Shown here one piece after another: positions 44,340-51,420 of a stretch of 64,000 nucleotides of DNA. A program made the translations under genes and the position numbers. The number at the start of each line of letters is the position of its first letter. Position 1 is the first letter of the stretch. The notes below the pieces were generated by a model. It did not search any database, was not told the DNA's origin, and saw only the letters and a list, made by a program, of their open reading frames with translations. The stretch comes from Rothia kristinae NBRC 15354 (GTDB lineage: Bacteria > Actinomycetota > Actinomycetes > Actinomycetales > Micrococcaceae). The DNA is taken from positions 1 to 64,000 of the forward strand of contig NZ_BCSM01000015.1 in NCBI RefSeq assembly GCF_001570865.1, given 5' to 3'.

Positions 44340-44557
44340 GCCCACCGACCCGGCGCTCTCATGCCCTCCCGGCCCCGGCTGCACCCGCGAGACGGCGCTC
44401 TCGTTCCCTCCCACCCCCTCCGCCTACGCGAGACGGCGCATCCGTTCCCGAAAACGACGATTTCGGGAACAGATGCGCCGGATCGCGTGATGGGTGGGAA
44501 CGAAAGCGCCGGGTCGGGGGTCTCCCACGGGAAGGGTGGGAACGAGAGAGCCGGGTC
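44306..44557. repeat. Largest array of 20-bp words around a 55-bp core (locus A4)
   Basis: Seven units: plus strand at 44306, 44347, 44389 and 44430; minus strand at 44465, 44496 and 44538. The core pair is 44430-44484 (55 bp; centre GAAAACGACGATTTC). Spacings are 41, 42, 41, then 31 and 42 bp. The first unit encodes part of the last residues of the vanZ reading frame and the last unit ends 6 bp before the hpaI stop. It lies between convergent genes. Confidence 0.88.
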
Positions 44558-44563
44558 ACCGGG

Positions 44564-45400
44564 TCAGCGCAGCGAGGCCGCGGCCTCCTGGGCGCCGCGC
44601 ATCATCAGGGTGACGTCGGCGGTGACGGAGAGGAAGTCCGCTCCGGCCCGCGCGTACTCCCGCGCCCGCTCCGGGTCGAAGCAGTTCACCCCCACGGGCT
44701 TGCCCGCGGCATGGGCGGCGTCGAAGACCCGGTGCACCGCGGCCACCACCTCCGGGTGGCCCTGCTGACCCAGCAGCCCCATCGACGCGGCCAGGTCCGC
44801 CGGACCCACGAACAGTGCGTCCACGCCCTCGACGGCCGCGATCGCCGCCGCCTGCTCCACCGCCGCGGCGGATTCGATCTGCACCGTCAGGGACACCAGC
44901 CCCGCGGCGCGGGCCAGGTACTCCGGCACCGCGTTCCACCGGGAGGCCCGCGCCAGGGCGGAGCCCACCCCGCGCACCCCGGCCGGCGGGTAGCGCACCG
45001 CCCGCACGGCGTCGGCGGCCTGCTCGGCGGTGTCCACCATCGGCACCAGGAGGTTCTGCGCCCCGGCGTCCAGCACCTGCTTGATCACCACCGCATCCAG
45101 GGCCGGGACCCGCACCACCGGGGTCGCGGGATAGGCCGCAAGCGCGCGCAGCAGCCCGGTGATGGTCTCCAGGCCGATGGGCGAGTGCTCGCCGTCGATC
45201 AGCACCCAGTCCATCCCGGCGGCCCCGGCGATCTCCGCGACCGTCGGGGACCCGGAGCACACCCACATCCCGGCCAGGGGCGCGGGAGCCTCCGGTGCGA
45301 CGCCGCCCGGGCCGGGCTCGACGCCGTCCGCCGCACTCTGTCCGGGTCGGGCCGCAAGCCGCTCGGCGAGGGTCGGCGGGAGCTCTACTCGAAACGGCAT
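44564..45400 (-). CDS. hpaI: HpcH/HpaI-family aldolase (4-hydroxy-2-oxoheptanedioate aldolase)
   Basis: 278 residues, class II (metal) aldolase. Splits 4-hydroxy-2-oxoheptane-1,7-dioate to pyruvate and succinic semialdehyde, the last step of the homoprotocatechuate pathway. VLIDGEHSPIGLETI holds the catalytic His, VVRVPALD the Arg, and IESAAAVEQ with FVGPADLAASMGL the Glu and Asp metal ligands. An extra Pro/Ala-rich segment of about 25 residues lies near the N-terminus. ATG 45400 overlaps the end of hpaH by 16 nt. Last gene of the operon. Confidence 0.9.
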   Translation of the reverse strand: MPFRVELPPTLAERLAARPGQSAADGVEPGPGGVAPEAPAPLAGMWVCSGSPTVAEIAGAAGMDWVLIDGEHSPIGLETITGLLRALAAYPATPVVRVPALDAVVIKQVLDAGAQNLLVPMVDTAEQAADAVRAVRYPPAGVRGVGSALARASRWNAVPEYLARAAGLVSLTVQIESAAAVEQAAAIAAVEGVDALFVGPADLAASMGLLGQQGHPEVVAAVHRVFDAAHAAGKPVGVNCFDPERAREYARAGADFLSVTADVTLMMRGAQEAAASLR

Positions 45401-46170
45401 GTGATGGTCCCCAGCTCTCGGTAGTCGGCGTACACGGTGTCGCCCTGATGGACCCACAGGGGTCGGGCGAAGGAGCCGGCGAGGATGATCTGCCCGGCCT
45501 CGAGCCGGTCCCCGTGCCCCGCGAGGCGATCGGCCAGCCAGCGCACCCCATTGGCGGGGTGGTTCAGGACGCCGGCGGCCACCCCGGTCTCGATGATCTC
45601 CTGGTTGCGGGAGAGGGTCCCGGCGACCCATCGCAGGTCGACGGCTTCGGGGGCGACGGGGCTCCCGCCGAGGACCATCGCCCCGAGGGCGGCGTTGTCC
45701 GCGATGGTGTCCACGATGGTGCGGCCTTCCATCGCGATGCGGGAGTCCAAGACCTCGAGGGCGGGGACGACGTACTCGGTGGCGCGCAGGACGTCGAAGA
45801 TGCTCACCCCGGGACCGACGAGGTCGTCCTTCAGGACGAAGGCCAGCTCCATCTCGATGCGCGGGTGCGTGTACCGCTCCCAGGCGAACACGTGCCCGGA
45901 GTCGCGGACCTGGTCATCGAAGATCACCCCGTAGTCGGGTTCGTCGATGCCGGTGGCCTCCTGCATGGCCTTGGAGGTCAGGCCGATCTTGTGCCCAGCC
46001 CTGCGCCGCCCGGCCTCCTCCTGCCGCCGGGCCCAGATCCGCTGCACGGCGTAGGAGTCCTCGACGGTCATCTCCGGGTAGCGGGCGGTCAGCAGCGGCA
46101 CCGGCCGCCGATCCTCGCCGGCCCGGTGCAGCTGCTGCGCGATCTGCTCGCGGGTCCTCTCATCCAGCAT
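45385..46170 (-). CDS. hpaH: 2-oxohepta-4-ene-1,7-dioate hydratase
   Basis: 261 residues, normal for HpaH. Adds water to the dienoate before aldolase cleavage. GHKIGLTSKAMQEATGIDEPDYG, HPRIEMELAFVL (metal-binding Glu pair) and AGVLNHPANGVRWLADRLA are the MhpD/HpaH family blocks. It lies 9 nt after hpaD and overlaps hpaI, so the three are surely one transcript. Confidence 0.93.
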   Translation of the reverse strand: MLDERTREQIAQQLHRAGEDRRPVPLLTARYPEMTVEDSYAVQRIWARRQEEAGRRRAGHKIGLTSKAMQEATGIDEPDYGVIFDDQVRDSGHVFAWERYTHPRIEMELAFVLKDDLVGPGVSIFDVLRATEYVVPALEVLDSRIAMEGRTIVDTIADNAALGAMVLGGSPVAPEAVDLRWVAGTLSRNQEIIETGVAAGVLNHPANGVRWLADRLAGHGDRLEAGQIILAGSFARPLWVHQGDTVYADYRELGTITCRFE

Positions 46171-46179
46171 GACGCCCCC

Positions 46180-47289
46180 CTACAGCTGGTTCCCGATCTT
46201 GAAGCCCTTGGCGGCCTCGCCCCGGTAGGTGCCGGCCTCGTCGTCGGCCCGGGTGTAGGAGAAGCCGTCCGCGCCGATGGTCACCTCCAGCTCCGAGGCG
46301 GCCTCGCGGTCCACCACCGGCTGCGGGTTCCCGTCCAGGTCCAGCACCGGGGAGGCCTCGGTGTACCAGGAGGGGACCACGGGGTTGCCCCACCAGTCCC
46401 GCCGCTGGTTGTCGTGCACGTCCCAGTGCACCACGGGGTTGTCCGGGTCGCCGGTGTAGTAGTCCTGGGTGTAGATCTCGATGCGGTGCCCGTCCGGATC
46501 CAGGATGTACAGGTAGAACGCGTTGGAGACGCCGTGGCGGCCCGGGCCGCGTTCGATCCGGTCCGAGATCCGCAGCGCGCCCATCTTGTCGCAGATGTAG
46601 AGGATGTTGTGCTTCTCGTGGGTCGCGAAGGCCACGTGGTGCATCCGCGGCCCGTTCCCGCCGGTCATCGCGGTGTCGTGCACGGTGGGCTTGCGGCGCA
46701 TCCACGCGGCGTACTCGGTGCCCCGGTCATCGGAGATGTCCTCGGTGATCCGGAATCCCAGGCCCTCCATGTACCGGCAGGCCCGCGGCACGTCCGGGGT
46801 CACCTGGTTGAAGTGGTCCAGGCGCACCAGCGCGCCCGCGCCGTAGAGGTCGTAGCGCCAGGCCAGGCGCTCCACGTGGGCGACCTCGTGGAAGAACTCG
46901 TAGGGGAAGCCCAGCGGGTCCTCGACCCGCACCGAGTCCCCGATGCCCGTGACGAAGCCCTCCCGGCGGCGTTCGACCCGGCAGCCCAGCTCCCGGTAGT
47001 AGGCCTCGGCGGCGTCGACGTCCTCCGGGGTGCGCACCCGGTAGGAGAAGGCGCGCACCGCGGCCACCGGGCCCCGGCGCAGCACGAGGTTGTGGTGGAT
47101 GAACTCCTCCATGGAGCGCAGGTAGATCGCCTCGTCGTCCTCCTCGGTGACCACCAGGCCGAGCAGGTCCACGTAGAACTCCCGGGACCTGGCCAGGTCG
47201 GTGACGATCAGCTCCATGTACGCGCAGCGCAGGATGTCCGGCGGCTGCACGGAGGGAGTGGGGATGGGGGCGGTGTCCTGGGTGCTCAT
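46180..47289 (-). CDS. hpaD: Homoprotocatechuate (3,4-dihydroxyphenylacetate) 2,3-dioxygenase
   Basis: 369 residues. Extradiol ring cleavage of homoprotocatechuate to 5-carboxymethyl-2-hydroxymuconate semialdehyde. The sequence follows the Brevibacterium fuscum enzyme nearly throughout, shifted by four residues. Ligands: His159 (VRLDHFNQV), His218 (RMHHVAF), Glu271 (GHRIEIYTQ). Second-sphere residues Asn161, His204 (PTVHDTAM) and Tyr261 are all present, so it should be active and iron- or manganese-dependent. Confidence 0.96.
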   Translation of the reverse strand: MSTQDTAPIPTPSVQPPDILRCAYMELIVTDLARSREFYVDLLGLVVTEEDDEAIYLRSMEEFIHHNLVLRRGPVAAVRAFSYRVRTPEDVDAAEAYYRELGCRVERRREGFVTGIGDSVRVEDPLGFPYEFFHEVAHVERLAWRYDLYGAGALVRLDHFNQVTPDVPRACRYMEGLGFRITEDISDDRGTEYAAWMRRKPTVHDTAMTGGNGPRMHHVAFATHEKHNILYICDKMGALRISDRIERGPGRHGVSNAFYLYILDPDGHRIEIYTQDYYTGDPDNPVVHWDVHDNQRRDWWGNPVVPSWYTEASPVLDLDGNPQPVVDREAASELEVTIGADGFSYTRADDEAGTYRGEAAKGFKIGNQL

Positions 47290-47340
47290 CTGCGGCGCCT
47301 TTGCTCGTGATGGTCGGTGGGTCGGGAAGGATGGCGGGCC

Positions 47341-47367
47341 CGACGCCGCCCGGGCGGGGCGGCGTCG
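47341..47367 (-). terminator. Hairpin in the hpaE-hpaD gap
   Basis: CGACGCCGCC and GGCGGCGTCG pair perfectly around a 7-nt loop in the 100-bp space between hpaE and hpaD, the only real gap in the operon. It may weaken readthrough or set mRNA ends; no T-run. Confidence 0.5.
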
Positions 47368-47389
47368 GACCGCAGGGATGCCGGGCGGC

Positions 47390-48916
47390 TCAGGCCTGCC
47401 GGCCGAAGACGGGGTTGTGCACCTCGCCCAGGTTGATGTGCACGGCCTGCTGGTCCGTGTAGAAGTCGATGGAGCGGTAGCCGCCCTCGTGCCCCAGCCC
47501 GGAGGCCTTGACCCCGCCGAAGGGGGTGCGCAGGTCCCGGACGTTGTTGGAGTTCAGCCACACCATCCCGGCCTGGGTGGCCTGGGCGAAGGTGTGGGCG
47601 CGCTTCAGATCGTTGGTCCAGATGTAGGCGGCCAGCCCGTACTTCGTGTCATTGGCCAGGGCCAGCGCCTCCTCCTCGGTGTCGAAGGGGGTGATGGCCA
47701 CGACCGGCCCGAAGATCTCCTCCTGGAAGATCCGGGCCTCGGGGGCGACGTCGGCGAAGACCGTGGGCCGGATGAAGTTGCCCTCCGGGAACTGCTCCGG
47801 GCGTCCGCCGCCGGCCACCAGCCGGGCCTCGGTCCTGCCGATCTGAACGTAGGACATGACCTTCTCGAAGTGCTCCGGATGCACCAGCGCCCCGACCTCC
47901 GTGGTCTTCTCCGAGGGCAGGCCCACCTTCACCCGCTCGGCCTGGGCGGCGTAGCGGGAGACGAACTCGTCGTAGATCCCGCGCTGCACGAGGATCCGGG
48001 AGCCGGCTGTGCAGCGCTCGCCGTTGAGGGAGAACACCCCGAAGATCGTCGCGTCGATCGCGGTGTCCAGGTCCGCGTCCTCGAACACGACGGCGGGGGA
48101 CTTCCCGCCCAGCTCCATGGACAGGCCCTTCAGATGCGGGGCGGCGTTGGCGAAGATGATCTGCCCGGTCCGGGACTCCCCGGTGAAGGAGATCAGCGGG
48201 ACATCCGGGTGCTTCACGAGCGAGTCCCCGGCGTAGCCCTCCTCACCGAACCCGTTGACCAGGTTGAACACGCCGACGGGCAGCCCGGCCTCCTCGAAGA
48301 TCCCCGGCCACAGGGACGCGGACAGCGGGGTGAACTCGGCGGGCTTGAGCACCACGGTGTTGCCGGTGGCGATGGCGGGGGCCAGCTTCCAGGACTCCAG
48401 CATGAACGGGGTGTTCCAGGGGGTGATCAGCCCGGCCACGCCCTTGGGCTTGCGGTTGACGTAGTTGACCTGGCGGCCGGGGACCTTGAAGGCGTCGTCG
48501 TGCTGGGCGACGATCAGGTCCGCGAAGAACCGGAAGTTCTCCGCGGCCCGGCGCGCCTGGCCCAGGGCCTGGGTGATCGGCAGGCCGGAGTCGTAGGACT
48601 CCATCGCGGCCAGCGCCTCCCCGCGGGACTCCACGATGTCCGCGATCCGGTGCAGCACCCGGGAGCGCTCCCGCGGCAGCATCCCGGGCCAGGGGCCGTG
48701 CTCGAAGGCCTCCTTCGCGGCGGCGACGGCGGCGTCGACGTCGGCCTTCATCCCGGAGGCCGCGCGGATGTAGGGCCGGTTGGTCACGGGGTCGAGGACG
48801 TCGAAGGTCTCCCCGTCGAGGGAGTCGACGAACTCCCCGCCGATGTAGTGGCGCAGGACCTCCGGCAGGTCCGCCGGTCGGGCCTGCTGCTGGATCTGCT
48901 CGATGCTCTCGGTCAT
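47390..48916 (-). CDS. hpaE: 5-carboxymethyl-2-hydroxymuconate semialdehyde dehydrogenase
   Basis: 508 residues, NAD-dependent aldehyde dehydrogenase. Oxidises the ring-cleavage product of HpaD. Catalytic Cys302 (NGERCTAG), general base Glu268 (SMELGGKSP) and Asn168 (TPWNTPF) are in place. Position between gntR and hpaD, with the usual length, supports this substrate over other aldehydes. GCAGGAGCC precedes ATG 48916. Confidence 0.93.
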   Translation of the reverse strand: MTESIEQIQQQARPADLPEVLRHYIGGEFVDSLDGETFDVLDPVTNRPYIRAASGMKADVDAAVAAAKEAFEHGPWPGMLPRERSRVLHRIADIVESRGEALAAMESYDSGLPITQALGQARRAAENFRFFADLIVAQHDDAFKVPGRQVNYVNRKPKGVAGLITPWNTPFMLESWKLAPAIATGNTVVLKPAEFTPLSASLWPGIFEEAGLPVGVFNLVNGFGEEGYAGDSLVKHPDVPLISFTGESRTGQIIFANAAPHLKGLSMELGGKSPAVVFEDADLDTAIDATIFGVFSLNGERCTAGSRILVQRGIYDEFVSRYAAQAERVKVGLPSEKTTEVGALVHPEHFEKVMSYVQIGRTEARLVAGGGRPEQFPEGNFIRPTVFADVAPEARIFQEEIFGPVVAITPFDTEEEALALANDTKYGLAAYIWTNDLKRAHTFAQATQAGMVWLNSNNVRDLRTPFGGVKASGLGHEGGYRSIDFYTDQQAVHINLGEVHNPVFGRQA

Positions 48917-48927
48917 GGCTCCTGCTC

Positions 48928-49659
48928 TCAGGTGGTGGTGCTGGACGGTTGGTGCTGGCGGGCCAGGTAGCTGCCCAGGGTCGCGGCTCGGTGGGCCCGG
49001 GCCGCGGCCTCGATCCGCTCGGGAGCGGCATCGGACTCCAGCAGGCCCAGCAGCTGCTCGTGCTCGGCCACGGAGTCCCGGGCCCGCTCCGGGACGAAGG
49101 AGAAGGTGGATTCGCGCAGGTGCCCCAGCCGCTCCCACTCGGCCTCCACCAGCTCGATCAGCCGCGGATTGGGACAGCGGTCGAACAGCACCCGGTGGAA
49201 CTCGTGGTTCAGCCGGGTGAACTCGGCGGGCTCGAAGTCCTCCAGCAGCCGGGCCATCCGGTCGTTGATGCCGCGGGCCCGGTCCAGGTCCTCGGCCGCG
49301 AGGTGCTCGGCGGCGACGGCGGTGGCCGCGCCCTCCAGCAGGCCCAGGGTCTGCATCGAGGCGCTGTACGCGGCGGCGTCGCGCATGGCCACCCGCGCCC
49401 CGACGTTGCGCTCGAAGGTCACCAGCCCCTCGGCCTCCAGCTGGCGGATGGCCTCGCGCACCGGGACCACGGACATGCCCAGCCGATCCGCCAGGGTGCT
49501 CAGCACCAGGCGCTGGCCCGGCGGGAAGACCTGCTCGGTGCAGGTGCCGTGGATGCGGTCCTTGATCCACCGGTAGGCCCGTTCGGCCTTGCTCAACCCG
49601 GCCTCCGCCTCGGTGGGGGCGGGGGTCTCGACGGCGGTCACCCCTGCTCGCTGCGCCAT
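48928..49659 (-). CDS. GntR-family (FCD) regulator of the hpa operon
   Basis: 243 residues. Winged helix with LSTLADRLGMSVVPVREAIRQLEAEGLV, given here as residues about 53-80, then FCD domain with metal-binding motifs (RLNHEFHRVL, DSVAEHEQLLGLL). ATG 49659 is chosen for its GGAAGGAGG site 10 nt upstream; it lies 22 nt inside the end of the hpaG-RraA gene, and GTG 49641 (GTGA overlap) is the alternative. Being inside the operon, it probably regulates itself through the GTATAT sites at 51285-51347. Confidence 0.88.
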   Translation of the reverse strand: MAQRAGVTAVETPAPTEAEAGLSKAERAYRWIKDRIHGTCTEQVFPPGQRLVLSTLADRLGMSVVPVREAIRQLEAEGLVTFERNVGARVAMRDAAAYSASMQTLGLLEGAATAVAAEHLAAEDLDRARGINDRMARLLEDFEPAEFTRLNHEFHRVLFDRCPNPRLIELVEAEWERLGHLRESTFSFVPERARDSVAEHEQLLGLLESDAAPERIEAAARAHRAATLGSYLARQHQPSSTTT

Positions 49660-51245
49660 GTCCGGTACGCCTCCTTCCACGTCCCGACGGGCGGGAACAG
49701 CCCGTCCACGGGATGCCCCTGGGCCACCCGCTCGGCCACCCACTCGTCCTGGATCTCCTTCTCGCGGGCGGCCTCGGCCACCTCGCGGGCCAGGGCCCGC
49801 GGGATCACGATGACGCCGTCGTCGTCACCCACGAGCACGTCCCCCGGGAGCACGGCGGCGTTCCCGCAGGCCACGGCGGTGTCCGCCTCCCACGGAACGT
49901 GCCGCTCCCCCAGCACGGCCGGGTGGCGGGTGCCGGCGAAGACGGGCAGGCCGATCCCGGCCACGGCCGCGGAGTCCCGGACGCCGCCGTCGGTGACCAC
50001 CCCTGCGGCCCCAAGGTGGCGGGCGCGCAGGGCCAGCACGTCCCCGAGGGTCCCGGAGCCGGTCTCCCCGCGGGCCTCGATCACCAGCACCTCGCCCTCG
50101 CCCACGGCGTCGAAGGCCCGCTTCTGGGCGTTGTACCCGCCGCCGTGCTCGGCGAACAGGTCCTCCCGCAGGGGCAGGAAGCGCAGGGTGCGGGCCACCC
50201 CGACCATCCGGGTGCCCGGGGTCAGCGGGTGCACCCCCTCGATGACGATGCCGTGGATGCCGCGGGCGCGCAGCTGGGCGGAGAGTCCCGCGGTGGGGGT
50301 GGACTCCAGCAGGGCGCGCAGCTCGGGGTCCAGGGGGGCGGGGGTGGTGGGGTGCCGGGCCGAAGCCGGGGCGGCGGGGGCGGTCGCGGCCGGAGCTGAC
50401 TCGGCTGTCGCGGACTCGGCGGGGACGGCGTCGTCGGGGACCAGCCCCGCGGCTTCCCGGGAGCCCCAGGCTTCCTCGCGCTGCTTCTCATCCGTCGTCG
50501 GCAGGGAGCCGAGGGCGGCGTCGAAGCCGCCGGGCCCGGCGACCACGCGGGTGCTCAGCCGGCCGCTGGTGGGGTGCCCCGCGGCGTCGGGGGCGTCCAC
50601 CTCCACCTCCACGACGTCGCCCGGGGCGATCACGGAGGACCCGGCCGGGGTGCCGGTGAGGATCACGTCCCCGGGGCGCAGGACGAGGTGCTGGGAGAGG
50701 TCCGCGACGAAGCGGGCCAGGGGGAAGATCATGTGCTCGTCGGCGGTGGTGTCCTCCTGGCGCAGCTCGCCGTTGACCCAGGTGCGCACGCGCAGCGCGG
50801 CGGGGTCCACGGCGCGGGCGTCGATCAGCTCCGGGCCCAGCGGGGTGTACCCGGCTCGGCCCTTGGAGCGCAGGTTGGAGCCCTTGTCCGCGGCGCGGTA
50901 GTCGTACAGGCCGAGGTCGTTCGCGGCGGTCACCGCCCCCACGTGCGCCCAGGCCTCCGCAAGGCCGACGCGGTGCGCGGTGGCGCCGATGATCAGGGCG
51001 ATCTCGCCCTCGAAGGCCAGCAGCTCGGTGCCCTCGGGCCGCTCGACGACGCCGCCGGAACCGGCCAGGGAGCCGGCGGGCTTGAGGAAGTAGGAGGGCT
51101 GCTCGGGGCGCCGTCCGCGCTGGGCGGCCCGGGACTCGTAGGCCACGTGCACCGCGATGATCTGGGCGCCTTCGGGGACGGGGACGGCGGTCGAGGCGGA
51201 ATCGCGGGCGCCGTCGTCGCGGTCGCTGCGGGGGTCGATGCTCAT
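49638..51245 (-). CDS. hpaG: Fusion of FAH-type HpaG domain and RraA-like domain
   Basis: 535 residues. Residues about 25-260 are a fumarylacetoacetate-hydrolase fold (NDLGLYDYRAADKGSNLRSKG, GYTPLGPELIDA, VILTGTPAGSSV), as in HpaG isomerase/decarboxylases. An Ala/Pro-rich linker of about 50 residues leads to residues 310-500, an RraA-like fold of the HMG aldolase/oxaloacetate decarboxylase family with the Arg-Asp pair in VVTDGGVRDSA. Normal HpaG is two FAH domains. No hpaF isomerase is in the operon, so the RraA half may supply a missing step. First gene of the operon. Confidence 0.85.
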   Translation of the reverse strand: MSIDPRSDRDDGARDSASTAVPVPEGAQIIAVHVAYESRAAQRGRRPEQPSYFLKPAGSLAGSGGVVERPEGTELLAFEGEIALIIGATAHRVGLAEAWAHVGAVTAANDLGLYDYRAADKGSNLRSKGRAGYTPLGPELIDARAVDPAALRVRTWVNGELRQEDTTADEHMIFPLARFVADLSQHLVLRPGDVILTGTPAGSSVIAPGDVVEVEVDAPDAAGHPTSGRLSTRVVAGPGGFDAALGSLPTTDEKQREEAWGSREAAGLVPDDAVPAESATAESAPAATAPAAPASARHPTTPAPLDPELRALLESTPTAGLSAQLRARGIHGIVIEGVHPLTPGTRMVGVARTLRFLPLREDLFAEHGGGYNAQKRAFDAVGEGEVLVIEARGETGSGTLGDVLALRARHLGAAGVVTDGGVRDSAAVAGIGLPVFAGTRHPAVLGERHVPWEADTAVACGNAAVLPGDVLVGDDDGVIVIPRALAREVAEAAREKEIQDEWVAERVAQGHPVDGLFPPVGTWKEAYRTWRSEQG

Positions 51246-51284
51246 GCGCGGTCCTGCCTGTGGATGCTCCGATGGATCTGTCAG

Positions 51285-51347
51285 GATCGTATATCATCCT
51301 GCCGGAGTGTGACAAGGGTCCCTTTGAGCCGCACACCGTATATGATC
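51285..51347. promoter_or_regulatory. Divergent hpa/transporter promoters with two GTATAT boxes
   Basis: Two similar sites: GATCGTATATCATC (51285-51298) and CCGTATATGATC (51336-51347). On the minus strand TTGTCA, 16 nt, TATACG makes a good hpa promoter whose -10 is inside the first box. On the plus strand TATGAT (51341-51346) inside the second box is a likely -10 for the transporter. Both would be blocked by a protein bound to these boxes, most simply the GntR regulator of the operon. Confidence 0.65.
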
Positions 51348-51420
51348 TGGCGCAAGCTGCCGATCTGTGATGCAGCTCATCCGCAGCTTCCGCCGCTCGT
51401 CTGACAAAGGAGTCACCGAC

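Noticed and set aside
44306-44557. Repeat array A4 as a CRISPR array
   Set aside because: Units are 20 bp, switch strand at the centre, and the 11-22 bp linkers are partly repeated; none of this fits spacers.
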